Assembly (NCBI RefSeq): GCF_042685085.1
Contig: NZ_JBHUMM010000001.1
Span: forward strand, 62,001-126,000
DNA from: Marinicrinis sediminis
GTDB lineage: Bacteria; Bacillota; Bacilli; Paenibacillales; KCTC-33676
Direction: 5' to 3'
Length of the DNA stretch: 64,000 nt
The position numbers were made by a program, and so were the translations under genes. Below are positions 1-8,631 of this stretch, piece after piece (positions within the stretch are counted from its first letter, which is position 1; the number at the start of each line of letters is the position of its first letter). The notes beneath the pieces were generated by a model, which was not told the origin of the DNA, made no database searches, and was given only the letters and a program-made list of their open reading frames with translations.

Positions 1-1479
1 CGGCGCTTCCATCCGAATGTCCTTTGCCGCCAGAGCTAGGGCGATATCATCCGTCAGGCTGACAATCCGGCTAACTTTCACGCCAATATCGGGCTGAATC
101 TCGTAGCGGGTAACCGAAGGTCCTCTGACTACTTCCAGTACCCTTGCCCGCACGCCAAAGCTCTCCAGTGTTGCTTCCAGCTTTCTGGCATTCGCCCGAT
201 AGTCGAGACGACTTCCGGCAAGAGCGGCTTCATCCGGCTTGCTCAGCAATTCAAAGGCAGGCAAGCGATACGGTTTGGGCGGAGGAGCAGGTGGAGCCGA
301 AACCGTCCGTTCCTCTCCCTCCCCTTCAGGCTCATGGGATTGCACCTCAGTATGCAGGACTGGAGATGAAGGCGGGATTTCCCCCTCATCAGCTGTGCGT
401 ATCCCCTCATTCGATTGAGCTTGGGCCCCTTCTTCCGTCCCTTTTGCGATGGATTGGCCGGCATCAGGTTGTAAACGGGATGGGTCTTCATCTGGTTGAG
501 CGGCACCAGTATGCAGTTGTTCCTGAAAGTCGCGGAACAACGGTTCATAGCCACTTTCTGCCTGATACACGGTCTCTTCGGGAGCATCTGTGGACGTTTC
601 GGGAGCAGCAGAGACAGGTTCCTCACCTTCCTCTGAAACAAGCTCTCCCTTTTCATTCCCATCCGGATGCTGGTTTTTGTCAGAAGACTGAAACAAAGAG
701 AAGAACAGCTTCCGCTTGCTTGTCGAAGCCGGCTTTGACGTTTCTGTCCAATTTTCCTCATCCAGGTCTTCTTCTACATCAATGTGTTTTTCCACCTCAG
801 ACGGGACAGACTCGGACTTTCGGCTTTTGTAGGCGGCATGGGCTTCCCCCAGCCGCAGTTTAAGCTGTTTGCCTACCAATTGGAGCGACGCTCTTCCTTT
901 TCTCAGCATATCGGAGTAGGACCATCCTGTAATACAAATCAGGGCGATGGCAATCAGCGTCCACTTGATCAATTGCGCACCGAGATTGTCAAAGAGTACA
1001 TAGAGCAGGCCATAGCTCAGAGCACCAATAAACCCTCCGCCTAAACTGTCTAGATACGCGTTCTCTGTGATACTGCCGGACATCTTGTCCGACAGAAGCG
1101 TAAACGGCTGTGTCCAGATCTCGATGGTAGTCTGTCCTCCGTACGGATAGCGACTTTCAAACAAGTCTACGTGCAAATGGATGGCACAGGCCAACACAAA
1201 GAGCACAATCCCGGTTTTTTTGTACGACCATCCAGTCGGAAATTTCCGTTTGATCATGACAAACAACCCTATGTAAATCCCGATAATCGGTACAATAAAA
1301 TACAGATGACCCGCCAGCAGGAGGGACATATAACTCAGACCTCGGCCTACTGTGCCAATTCCGGGAACCGAATCCTTCCCGGCCAAAGAAATAAAGGAAA
1401 AAACAATGAGCAGAATGCCGTAGACTTCAAATTTCAAGCTGTGACTCAAATTTTTCTTGCGTTTCCGTCGTTTTGCCAA
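1..1479 (-). CDS. DNA translocase SpoIIIE/FtsK, N-terminal part (cut by window edge)
   Basis: This is a membrane-anchored, ATP-driven DNA pump that moves chromosomal DNA through the division or sporulation septum. About 493 N-terminal residues are visible, and the motor lies beyond the window. I read the start as TTG at 1479 (MAKRRKRKKNLSH), six bases after a GGGGGTGG ribosome site. The basic N-terminus is followed by four or five hydrophobic segments at about residues 17-36, 50-75, 88-103, 143-165 and 175-190. A long acidic, Pro/Ser-rich linker (about 225-400) comes next, then the start of the conserved alpha domain (YRANARKLEATLESFGVRAR). This layout is typical of SpoIIIE/FtsK. Position next to ylzJ and tepA matches spoIIIE of B. 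subtilis, but a paralogue such as SftA cannot be excluded without the motor sequence. SftA normally lacks membrane segments, so it is less likely. Confidence 0.9.
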   Translation of the reverse strand, partial: MAKRRKRKKNLSHSLKFEVYGILLIVFSFISLAGKDSVPGIGTVGRGLSYMSLLLAGHLYFIVPIIGIYIGLFVMIKRKFPTGWSYKKTGIVLFVLACAIHLHVDLFESRYPYGGQTTIEIWTQPFTLLSDKMSGSITENAYLDSLGGGFIGALSYGLLYVLFDNLGAQLIKWTLIAIALICITGWSYSDMLRKGRASLQLVGKQLKLRLGEAHAAYKSRKSESVPSEVEKHIDVEEDLDEENWTETSKPASTSKRKLFFSLFQSSDKNQHPDGNEKGELVSEEGEEPVSAAPETSTDAPEETVYQAESGYEPLFRDFQEQLHTGAAQPDEDPSRLQPDAGQSIAKGTEEGAQAQSNEGIRTADEGEIPPSSPVLHTEVQSHEPEGEGEERTVSAPPAPPPKPYRLPAFELLSKPDEAALAGSRLDYRANARKLEATLESFGVRARVLEVVRGPSVTRYEIQPDIGVKVSRIVSLTDDIALALAAKDIRMEAP

Positions 1480-1499
1480 GCCTTCCACCCCCGGTTGTC

Positions 1500-1529
1500 A
1501 TTATATCACAATCCGATAAGGCTTGGCAT
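1500..1529 (-). promoter_or_regulatory. Candidate sigma-A promoter for spoIIIE/ftsK
   Basis: On the minus strand ATGCCA (1529-1524) and a perfect TATAAT (1505-1500) are 18 bases apart. The predicted transcript start is near 1493, leaving a leader of only about 14 bases that carries the ribosome site. The -35 box matches the consensus at four of six bases. It lies in the gap between ylzJ and the translocase gene, so the latter is probably expressed separately from tepA-ylzJ. Confidence 0.55.
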
Positions 1530-1554
1530 CCGTCTACACGCTAGGAAACCGTCT

Positions 1555-1785
1555 CTAATCCTGTGCCAAAGCAGGTCTGTAGGACACTTGACACCCCGGC
1601 TGCAGTTTGGGGTGCATATAATGGGCAGGATCAGAAGAAATGATACGGACGATGGTAGCGGTGCGTGCATCCACCGCCTGAACTTGCATGGTAATACCCT
1701 CTACTTCTATCTCCTGAAAGTGCTCCGTCTGTTCGTCCATTCCTTCCCATATTTGTTCGAGCGGTACAGGGGTATACAGGATCAT
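1555..1785 (-). CDS. ylzJ: YlzJ-like small protein
   Basis: A 76-residue protein starting MILYTPVPLEQIWEG and rich in acidic residues, with no signal peptide or membrane segment. The opening ILYTPxPLExIxxG pattern and the position directly after tepA match the YlzJ-like family of Bacillales, whose function is not known to me. Its ATG overlaps the tepA stop codon by four bases (ATGA), so it is probably translated by coupling to tepA. The next gene downstream is the spoIIIE/ftsK translocase. It is most likely a soluble accessory factor, but I infer no activity. Confidence 0.8.
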   Translation of the reverse strand: MILYTPVPLEQIWEGMDEQTEHFQEIEVEGITMQVQAVDARTATIVRIISSDPAHYMHPKLQPGCQVSYRPALAQD

Positions 1786-2564
1786 TGCATGACTCTCCCT
1801 TGCATGCCCGTCAGCTTTTGCTGCTCGATCAGTCTGTTCAGCATCTGAATGGCTTCGCCTACTCCTCCGACACCATCAATCAATCCATGACGAACGGCAT
1901 CCTCACCAATGACAGTTGTCCCAATATCTCGCGTCAGCTCTCCTGTTTTGAACATCAATTTCTTGAACACTTCTTCGGTTACATTGGAGTGGGCGGTGAC
2001 AAACCGTACCACTCGATCCTGCATTTTATCAATATATTCAAACGTTTGCGGAACACCGATCACCAGTCCATTCATGCGGATGGGATGAATGGTCATCGTT
2101 GCGGTCTCGGCAATGATGGAGTAGTTGGATGAAACAGCGATCGGCACCCCGATGCTGTGACCGCCACCAAGAACGATCGTCACGGTCGGTTTGGAGATGG
2201 AGGAGATCATTTCGGCGATAGCCAACCCGGCTTCCACATCCCCGCCAACCGTATTTAAAATGATCAGTACACCCTCGATTTTCGGATTGGTTTCCGCGGC
2301 AACGAGCTGTGGAATAATATGTTCGTATTTGGTTGTTTTGTTTTGTGGAGGCAATACGATATGACCTTCTACCTGCCCGATAATCGTGACGCAATGAATA
2401 TTGGAATCCATCTGAGGCACGTTTGTCTGACCGAGTTGCTGAATATTTTCTGTAACGGGATTTTTCTTGTCACCAGGTGATGGGGGTTGAGGCGGCTGCA
2501 CCTGAGGCTGTGTCATTCTGGGATCTTGTCCGAATCCGACTCCCGGGGGTTGATAGCGATTCAT
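1782..2564 (-). CDS. tepA: TepA, ClpP-family serine protease-like protein
   Basis: A 260-residue ClpP-fold protein of the TepA (YmfB) group, described in B. subtilis as translocation-enhancing and linked to degradation of spore proteins. The first about 45 residues are Pro/Gln-rich and disordered (RMTQPQVQPPQPPSPG). The ClpP-like core follows. NTVGGDVEAGLAIAEMI forms the substrate-binding strand and helix, GGGHSIGVPIAVS holds the probable nucleophilic Ser, and TMTIHPIRMN holds the probable catalytic His. There is no signal peptide. The start ATG follows AAAGGAG by nine bases. It forms a two-gene unit with ylzJ, and a strong terminator separates it from the upstream RNase J gene, so it should have its own promoter in the 90-base gap. 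I saw no clear match there. Confidence 0.85.
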   Translation of the reverse strand: MNRYQPPGVGFGQDPRMTQPQVQPPQPPSPGDKKNPVTENIQQLGQTNVPQMDSNIHCVTIIGQVEGHIVLPPQNKTTKYEHIIPQLVAAETNPKIEGVLIILNTVGGDVEAGLAIAEMISSISKPTVTIVLGGGHSIGVPIAVSSNYSIIAETATMTIHPIRMNGLVIGVPQTFEYIDKMQDRVVRFVTAHSNVTEEVFKKLMFKTGELTRDIGTTVIGEDAVRHGLIDGVGGVGEAIQMLNRLIEQQKLTGMQGRVMQ

Positions 2565-2653
2565 CAGGCAGAACTCCTTTATTTGAATGTTGGATTACCG
2601 TATTATGCTTTGAATAATCCGGATGATTTATACAGACTCAGAAATCAGAACAT

Positions 2654-2694
2654 AAAAAAACAGTTCTCCAGGGGATATTTCCCGAGGAGAACTG
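2654..2694 (-). terminator. Rho-independent terminator after the RNase J gene
   Basis: On the minus strand CAGTTCTCCTCGGGAAATATCCCCTGGAGAACTG-type sequence folds into a long stem (arms 2685-2694 and 2661-2670, with GGG/CCC pairing inside) followed directly by seven T. It sits 42 bases past the RNase J stop and before tepA. Confidence 0.9.
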
Positions 2695-2735
2695 CTTGTT
2701 GACTGTTCGGTTTCTTAAGTGACTGTGGTATTTCA

Positions 2736-4412
2736 CTATACTTCCATAATGATGGGTAAGATCATTGGTCTTCTACGAGTTTGTTCATATAAAAAGCGAC
2801 CTAAAGCTTCTTTGACATGTGTTTTCAGGGATGCCCATTCATTCACATTTTCATTCATGAGTTTGTTCAGTGTGGAAGAGACAATGCGGTTCGCTTCATC
2901 CAGCAATCCTTCAGACTCCCGGACGTAAACAAACCCGCGGGAGATAATGTCCGGACCGGATAGAATCTTCCCTTCCTGCTTGCTCAGTGTCACGACCACA
3001 ACCAAGATGCCGTCCTGAGACAGGAGCTTGCGGTCTCTAAGCACGATATTGCCTACATCGCCCACACCGAGTCCATCGATCAGGACATTACCGGACTGGA
3101 CTTTGGAGCCTCTGCGTGCGACACCGTTCTGAATCTCCACGGTATCCCCATTATCCATAATGAAGATGTTTTCTTTCTCTACGCCGATCCCTTCTGCCAG
3201 CAGACCGTGATGACGAAGCATACGGTATTCACCGTGGATCGGAATAAAGTATTTCGGTTTCATCAAGTTCAGCATCAGCTTCAGTTCTTCCTGACTGCCA
3301 TGTCCAGATACGTGGACACCCGAAACGCTACCCGGTCCATAGATGACATTGGCACCCAGTCGGAACAACTCATCGACCGTACGTCCGACGAATTTCTCGT
3401 TGCCCGGAATCGGTGTAGCCGCGATGATAACGGTATCACCCGGTAGAATGTCCACCTTTTTGTGGGTGGATCTCGCCATACGGGTCAGGGCAGACATCGG
3501 CTCACCCTGAGATCCGGTAGACAAGATCACGACACGATCTGCCGGGAGCTTGTTCACTTCATCCGGTTCGATCAGCATGCCGTCCGGCATATTGAGGTAC
3601 CCAAGCTCTGTCGCAATGGAAACGACGTTGACCATGCTGCGTCCCATAACGGCCAGCTTGCGGTTCGTCTTGTAAGCTGCTTCGATGACCTGCTGAATCC
3701 GGTGGATATTGGAAGCGAAGGTCGCTACGACCACTCGCTGATCCGCATTGCGGAACACTTCTTGCAGTTCCACCCCTACACTTTTCTCCGAAGGCGTGAA
3801 GCCAGGACGTTCAGCATTCGTACTGTCTGACAGCAGTGCCAGTACACCACGGCTTCCGATATCGGCCATCTGGTGCAGGTCTGCATACTGATTGTTTACC
3901 GGTGTATGATCGAACTTGAAATCCCCCGTGTGCACAATCAAACCTTCTGGTGTATCGATGCAGACACCAACTGAATCCGGAATACTGTGATTGGTGGCAA
4001 AGAAGGTCGCGACCAATTTACCCAGCTTGACCTCAGAATCCGCGTTAATCAGAATTCGTTTCGTCTCCCCAAGCAAGTTGGCTTCTCTCAGCTTCGCTTC
4101 AATCAGACCGAGCGTAAGCTTTGTTCCATAGATGGGAACATTTAACTGCTTCAGCACGTATGGCAAACCGCCAATATGGTCTTCGTGTCCATGGGTAATG
4201 AGAATGCCTCTCACCTTGTCTCTGTTCTCCAGCAAGTAAGAAATATCCGGAATAACGACATCGACGCCTAACATATCCTCTTCTGGGAACTTGAGACCAG
4301 AATCAACCACCACAATATCTTGACCATATTGAATCACATACATATTTTTTCCGATTTCACCCAAGCCGCCAAGAGCGAAAATCGTACATTTATCTTGATT
4401 TTTCTTAAACAA
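2736..4412 (-). CDS. rnjB: Ribonuclease J (rnjB locus)
   Basis: A metallo-beta-lactamase/beta-CASP nuclease acting as a 5'-3' exo- and endoribonuclease in mRNA decay and RNA maturation. It has 558 residues, the usual length. The zinc motif is complete: TDG-like VVDSGL at 35-40, then HGHEDHIGG with His74, His76, Asp78 and His79. DFKFDHTP, the beta-CASP segment (ASNIHRIQQV, STGSQGEP) and SGHGS are present, as is the C-terminal dimerisation domain ending RRPMILPIIMEV. Gene order (dapA then this gene then tepA) is that of rnjB in B. subtilis, so I use that symbol, but the intact motif is J1-like. The start is TTG at 4412, eight bases after AGGAGGG; an ATG nearby is out of frame. It is monocistronic, between terminators at both ends and with its own promoter. 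Confidence 0.92.
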   Translation of the reverse strand: MFKKNQDKCTIFALGGLGEIGKNMYVIQYGQDIVVVDSGLKFPEEDMLGVDVVIPDISYLLENRDKVRGILITHGHEDHIGGLPYVLKQLNVPIYGTKLTLGLIEAKLREANLLGETKRILINADSEVKLGKLVATFFATNHSIPDSVGVCIDTPEGLIVHTGDFKFDHTPVNNQYADLHQMADIGSRGVLALLSDSTNAERPGFTPSEKSVGVELQEVFRNADQRVVVATFASNIHRIQQVIEAAYKTNRKLAVMGRSMVNVVSIATELGYLNMPDGMLIEPDEVNKLPADRVVILSTGSQGEPMSALTRMARSTHKKVDILPGDTVIIAATPIPGNEKFVGRTVDELFRLGANVIYGPGSVSGVHVSGHGSQEELKLMLNLMKPKYFIPIHGEYRMLRHHGLLAEGIGVEKENIFIMDNGDTVEIQNGVARRGSKVQSGNVLIDGLGVGDVGNIVLRDRKLLSQDGILVVVVTLSKQEGKILSGPDIISRGFVYVRESEGLLDEANRIVSSTLNKLMNENVNEWASLKTHVKEALGRFLYEQTRRRPMILPIIMEV

Positions 4413-4504
4413 ATCATAACCCTCCTATAATTTTGGTTGACGACTTTTTATATAAACATTGAAACTCGAGAATTTTTTGAACCGTACCCAGTCACTTGAA
4501 AATT

Positions 4505-4534
4505 ATTATACATGAAGCGCGAACCAAAAAACAA
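4505..4534 (-). promoter_or_regulatory. Candidate sigma-A promoter for the RNase J gene
   Basis: TTGTTT (4534-4529), an 18-base spacer and a perfect TATAAT (4510-4505) lie on the minus strand. The inferred transcript start is near 4498, giving a leader of about 85 bases. The dapA terminator is just upstream, so the gene needs its own promoter. Confidence 0.65.
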
Positions 4535-4569
4535 GTTGCGAAAACCTCTTGTATGTATTACCCTTCCCG

Positions 4570-4606
4570 AAAAAAGGTGAACCGATGCTTCCGCTGCATC
4601 GGTTCA
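4570..4606 (-). terminator. Terminator after dapA
   Basis: An 11-base-pair perfect stem (TGAACCGATGC with GCATCGGTTCA, 4578-4606, seven-base loop) is followed on the minus strand by CCTTTTTT. It ends the dpaA-dpaB-asd-dapG-dapA gene block 30 bases after the dapA stop. Confidence 0.9.
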
Positions 4607-4635
4607 TTTTGTAAAACAGGCTGTTTGTCTATCGT

Positions 4636-5505
4636 CTAAACCGCGAAAAGCTGACGAATAAATTCCTTTTCCAGTTCATTCGCTTCCACGAGAGGCAGCC
4701 TTACTCCGCCAACCGGCACGCCGTGCAGGGAGAGGGCGTACTTGACCGGAACCGGGTTCGGACAAATAAACATCCCCGTCAAGATATCCAATAGCTCGCT
4801 GTGCTGTTTGGACGCCTCCATGACGTTGCCGGAAAGGTAGTTGTTGATCATTTGTTTCATCTGCCGACCCACGACGTGGCCACTTACGCTAACTACCCCA
4901 TAGCCGCCCACAGCCAAGCAAGGCAGAGCCAAATTGTCATCACCGCTATATACTTTAAAGGAATCATCCGTCATAGCGGCAATTTTGGTCATTTGATCCA
5001 GATCCGCCGATGCTTCTTTGGTCGAGGTGATATTCGGAATCTGCGCTAACCGGACCGTCGTTTCGACCGTCAAATGTACACCAGTACGCTTCGGAATATT
5101 GTACAGCATAATCGGCAGGCTGGTGGAATCTGCAATCGCTTTGAAATGCTGATACATTCCTTCCTGCGTCGGTCTGTTGTAATAAGGTGCAACCAGCAAT
5201 ATTCCGTCCACACCGCATTTTTCTGCTTCCTCGGTCAAATGAATGGAGTGTGCGGTATTGTTGGAGCCCGTGCCCGCAATGACTTTACAGCGCCCATAGG
5301 CCGCTTTGACGACGAGCTGGAACAACCTGATCTTTTCTTCATCTGTCAAGGTCGGGGATTCCCCAGTTGTGCCGCACACCACGATACTATCGGATTGCTG
5401 TTCTTCGATTAAATAATTCACAAGCTTTTCCACTTGTGCTTCATCGACCTGCAAGTCCGCATCAAACGGCGTCACCATCGCCGTAATCAATCTCCCAAAA
5501 TCCAC
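4636..5505 (-). CDS. dapA: 4-hydroxy-tetrahydrodipicolinate synthase DapA
   Basis: Condenses pyruvate with aspartate semialdehyde to form the first dedicated intermediate of the lysine/diaminopimelate branch, which also feeds spore dipicolinate. It is a TIM-barrel aldolase of 289 residues, the normal length. The family motif CGTTGESPTLT is at about 44-54. Tyr135 and Arg140 (LYNIPKRTG) and the Schiff-base lysine Lys163 (TSTKEASAD) are present. I start it at GTG 5505 (MDFGRLITAMVTPF) because the open frame upstream runs back into dapG without similarity. A GGGGGAAGG site precedes the GTG. It lies 13 bases after dapG, in the same operon, and a terminator follows. Confidence 0.95.
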   Translation of the reverse strand: MDFGRLITAMVTPFDADLQVDEAQVEKLVNYLIEEQQSDSIVVCGTTGESPTLTDEEKIRLFQLVVKAAYGRCKVIAGTGSNNTAHSIHLTEEAEKCGVDGILLVAPYYNRPTQEGMYQHFKAIADSTSLPIMLYNIPKRTGVHLTVETTVRLAQIPNITSTKEASADLDQMTKIAAMTDDSFKVYSGDDNLALPCLAVGGYGVVSVSGHVVGRQMKQMINNYLSGNVMEASKQHSELLDILTGMFICPNPVPVKYALSLHGVPVGGVRLPLVEANELEKEFIRQLFAV

Positions 5506-5518
5506 ATTACCTTCCCCC

Positions 5519-6766
5519 TCATCCAAGTCGGCCCGCAGCCGTTTCGTCCATAATATGAAGATGGAACTTGGCGTGCAAGGCCTGCACAGCGGTTTCCATC
5601 TGATCGCCGCTGACCAAAACCCAAATGGTCGTATTCGAATCAGCTGATTGTAGTATTTGAACATCCGCTTCGGTGAGAGCTTCTACGATGGAGGCCATGA
5701 TGCCAGGAACACCATTCATCCCTCCGCCAATGACGGATATCTTTGCACTGTTTGGATAATTGATGGCTTCGTATCCCAAACTTTGAAGTACCGACATGGC
5801 CTTTTCACGTTGATGATCGAATACCGTATACACTACCCCGGAAGGGTTGACGTTAATAAAGTCCACGCTAATCTGATGGTTCGCCATCGCTTTAAACACT
5901 TTTAACTGAAGGTCATATTGCCCTTCAGCCGCCATAATTTGAATTTGTGTGACACCAGACACACTTGCAATGCCCGTTACATATCGGTCTTTGACCATGC
6001 GATTCATTCTGGACAAATGTTCCTCAGACGTGACAAGTGTCCCTTCATCATCAGAAAAGGTCGATCGCACCCGAATGGGAATGTGGGCTTGCATCGCCAC
6101 TTCCACGGCTCTTGGATGGATGACCTTTGCCCCTTGCTGGGCCATATTGCATATTTCCGCGTAGCTAACCATGTTCAGCCGTCGCGCTTCTTTCACCACT
6201 TTGGGATCAGCAGTCAGAATGCCGTTCACATCCGTAAAGATATCGACACAATCCGCCTGAAGCGCTGCTCCGATCGCCGTGGCAGAAGTATCGCTGCCCC
6301 CTCTTCCGAGCGTGGCAATGTCATCGGAGTCTACTTTTCCCTGAAATCCCGTGATGATCACGACCTTGCCTTCGGACAGCAAATGCCGGATACGATGGGT
6401 CTGAATCGAAACGATCTGGGCATTTCCGTAACACCCATTGGTGATAACACCTGCCTGAGCACCGGTAAGAACCGTTGCCTCAATGCCCTGACTGAGCAGA
6501 AGATTGCACATCATGGTAGCGGAAATGGTTTCCCCGCATGCAAGCAGCAGATCCTTCTCCCGCTCCGGCAAGTGGTTTCCATCGGCCTGAACCATTTCCA
6601 GCAATGTATCCGTTGCATAGGGCTGGCCTTTTCGCCCCATTGCGGAAACCACCACGACGAGCTGGTAATTGGACTCGAGTGCTTTCTTCATATGTCCAAG
6701 GGCATGTTGACGGGCTTCAGCTGTTCCGAGCGAAGTCCCGCCATATTTTTGCACCAATATACGCAC
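5519..6766 (-). CDS. dapG: Aspartate kinase I (diaminopimelate-sensitive type)
   Basis: Phosphorylates aspartate in the first step of the aspartate pathway. It has 415 residues. The N-terminal kinase motif is VQKYGGTSLG, with VVVSAMGRKGQPYATD and the FTDVNGILTADPKVV loop. Two C-terminal ACT domains (about 265-400) carry allosteric control; GGGMNGVPGIMASIVEAL lies in the second. The start is GTG 6766, seven bases after AGGAGGG. Neighbours asd and dapA supply the next two steps. In B. subtilis the isozyme at this locus (DapG) is inhibited by diaminopimelate rather than lysine, and I transfer that by position and not from residues. Confidence 0.93.
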   Translation of the reverse strand: MRILVQKYGGTSLGTAEARQHALGHMKKALESNYQLVVVVSAMGRKGQPYATDTLLEMVQADGNHLPEREKDLLLACGETISATMMCNLLLSQGIEATVLTGAQAGVITNGCYGNAQIVSIQTHRIRHLLSEGKVVIITGFQGKVDSDDIATLGRGGSDTSATAIGAALQADCVDIFTDVNGILTADPKVVKEARRLNMVSYAEICNMAQQGAKVIHPRAVEVAMQAHIPIRVRSTFSDDEGTLVTSEEHLSRMNRMVKDRYVTGIASVSGVTQIQIMAAEGQYDLQLKVFKAMANHQISVDFINVNPSGVVYTVFDHQREKAMSVLQSLGYEAINYPNSAKISVIGGGMNGVPGIMASIVEALTEADVQILQSADSNTTIWVLVSGDQMETAVQALHAKFHLHIMDETAAGRLG

Positions 6767-6889
6767 TTGGTCTCCCTCCTGTTGCTGTCATTCCTGGTAG
6801 TATCGGGTCATGACTGTGCGGGTACAAGTTCAATGATCGTGATTCAAAAGTCATCGCCCTATATAAAAATATCTGCAAACCAGATCAGT

Positions 6890-7927
6890 CTATGATTTTT
6901 TTGCAATGTATTCGGCAATTTGCACCGCATTCCATGCTGCGCCCTTTAACAGATTATCAGAGACAACCCACATATTCAATGCCTTTTCATTGGTTAAATC
7001 CTTGCGCAGTCTTCCCACGAACACATCCAGTTTGCCTGCTGCTTCAGTGGCCAGCGGATAATGCTGTTCATCCATATTGTCCTGTAAGACAACGCCTGGT
7101 GCATTCTCCAGAATCGAGCGCACTTCTGCCAGATCGAAATCTTCCTTGAATTCCACATACAGCGACTCCGAATGTCCATAAACAACCGGGATCCGTACGC
7201 AAGTAGCGGTAACGCCAATCGAGTCATCTCCCATGATTTTCTTCGTTTCACGGATCATCTTCATCTCTTCCATGGTGAATCCATTTTCCTGGAAGACATC
7301 AATTTGCGGAATCGCATTGAAAGCAATCTGATGCTTTTTAGGCAAGCTTCCGACTGGCAGCATATCCGGATTAACGTCTTGCTCGTCAAGAACCGCCTTG
7401 CTTTGACGAAGCGTTTCGTCAATCGCGCTTTGTCCGGCACCTGAGACTGCTTGATAGGTAGAAACGATAATTTGCTTGATGCCATAACGATCATGAAGCG
7501 GCTTCAAAGCTGCCACCATTTGAATGGTGGAACAGTTCGGGTTGGCAATGATGCCTTTGTGTTCATTGATTTTCTCGACATTGACTTCCGGCACCACCAG
7601 CGGCGTGTCGGGGTCCATCCGGTAGGCATTGGTGTTGTCGATACAGATGACGCCTCGCTCCACCGCATGTGGAGCCAGTGCCTTGCTGACCGATCCTCCC
7701 GCGCTGAATAATGCAATGTCCACTCCATCAAAGCTCTCCGGCTTGGCTTCCTCTACCACAATCTCTTCACCCTTGAAAGCGACCTTCTTGCCTGCAGAAC
7801 GTGCTGAAGACAAAAGCTTCAGGGATTGAATCGGGAAGTCTCTTTCCTCTAGCAATCTTAAAATTTGTTGACCTACTGCACCTGTTGCTCCTACTACTGC
7901 AAGATGAAACAATTTCTGATTCGACAT
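6890..7927 (-). CDS. asd: Aspartate-semialdehyde dehydrogenase
   Basis: Reduces aspartyl phosphate to aspartate semialdehyde with NADPH, the second step of the aspartate pathway. It has 345 residues. The N-terminal Rossmann motif is VVGATGAVGQ (11-20). The catalytic cysteine Cys132 is in ANPNCSTIQ. YQAVSGAGQ, the substrate-binding RIPVVYGHSES and the C-terminal VSDNLLKGAAWNAVQIAEY are all typical. A GAAAAGGGGAG site precedes the ATG. It follows dpaB by about 100 bases and precedes dapG by 123 bases. The upstream gap could hold a vegetative promoter independent of the sporulation promoter, but I saw no clear boxes. Confidence 0.95.
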   Translation of the reverse strand: MSNQKLFHLAVVGATGAVGQQILRLLEERDFPIQSLKLLSSARSAGKKVAFKGEEIVVEEAKPESFDGVDIALFSAGGSVSKALAPHAVERGVICIDNTNAYRMDPDTPLVVPEVNVEKINEHKGIIANPNCSTIQMVAALKPLHDRYGIKQIIVSTYQAVSGAGQSAIDETLRQSKAVLDEQDVNPDMLPVGSLPKKHQIAFNAIPQIDVFQENGFTMEEMKMIRETKKIMGDDSIGVTATCVRIPVVYGHSESLYVEFKEDFDLAEVRSILENAPGVVLQDNMDEQHYPLATEAAGKLDVFVGRLRKDLTNEKALNMWVVSDNLLKGAAWNAVQIAEYIAKKS

Positions 7928-8031
7928 ATTTTTCTGCTCCCCTTTTCAAGAATATGTGTCTACCGATCGTGTACGTGTGCCCACCTGCGCAGGCTTTACC
8001 TATCTACAAGCATTGCTCTGCTGTATATGCT

Positions 8032-8631
8032 TCACTGCATATAATTGAACTTTTCTACAACCATTGGTTGCAGTTGCTTTCCTTGCAAGGCGGCCTCACA
8101 GGCCTCCATGATCAGCTCCATGCGGGCAACCAGCGAATTCGGCTTGCCTTCTGGCGAGTCCTGCCCAAACGGTACAAAATAAATGTGTTTGGCGGTAATC
8201 AGCTTGGCGATATTAGCGAGATTAAATCCAAGTCCATCGTTGGTAGAAATGCCAAGTACAACCGGACGCTGATTTCGCATCTGTGCCTTCGCGGCCATTA
8301 GCACCGGACTGTCTGTCATGGCGTTCGCCAGCTTGCTTGTCGTGTTACCTGTACAAGGAGAAATGGTCAATACATCGAGCAGTTTGGATGGTCCCAGCGG
8401 TTCTGCATCCACGATTGTAGCAATAATATCATTACCGGTTATATCTTTCAACTGTTTTTGCCAATCTTCTGCTTTTCCAAACCGGGTGTCTGTTTGAATG
8501 AGAGAATACGAGGCAATAGGGTACACATTGGCTCCTGCATCTACAAATCGCTTGATCTGAGGCATCACTTCCTCAAAGGTGCAGTGAGATCCAGACAAGG
8601 CGTAACCAACATTGATTCCGTTCCAGTTCAT
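8032..8631 (-). CDS. dpaB: Dipicolinate synthase subunit B
   Basis: The flavoprotein subunit of the enzyme that makes dipicolinic acid in the mother cell for loading into the spore core. It has 199 residues when started at ATG 8631 (MNWNGINVGYALSGSHC). The frame is open further upstream, but that part lies inside dpaA. Flavoprotein-fold features are seen in GYALSGSHCTFEEVMP near the N-terminus, in ISPCTGNTTSKLANAMTDSP in the middle, and in LGISTNDGLGFNLANI. The start codon overlaps the dpaA stop by four bases (ATGA), so the two subunits are translationally coupled. It is expected to be mother-cell specific from the sigma-K-type promoter upstream of dpaA. Confidence 0.95.
   Translation of the reverse strand: MNWNGINVGYALSGSHCTFEEVMPQIKRFVDAGANVYPIASYSLIQTDTRFGKAEDWQKQLKDITGNDIIATIVDAEPLGPSKLLDVLTISPCTGNTTSKLANAMTDSPVLMAAKAQMRNQRPVVLGISTNDGLGFNLANIAKLITAKHIYFVPFGQDSPEGKPNSLVARMELIMEACEAALQGKQLQPMVVEKFNYMQ

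Noticed and set aside
144..863. Plus-strand frame of 239 codons
   Set aside because: It lies antisense to the linker of the spoIIIE/ftsK gene, has no family-like motifs or ribosome site, and disagrees with the minus-strand coding pattern.
5918..6895. Plus-strand frame of 325 codons
   Set aside because: Antisense to dapG, rich in Cys, His and Arg as expected of a shadow frame; dapG is certain by motifs.
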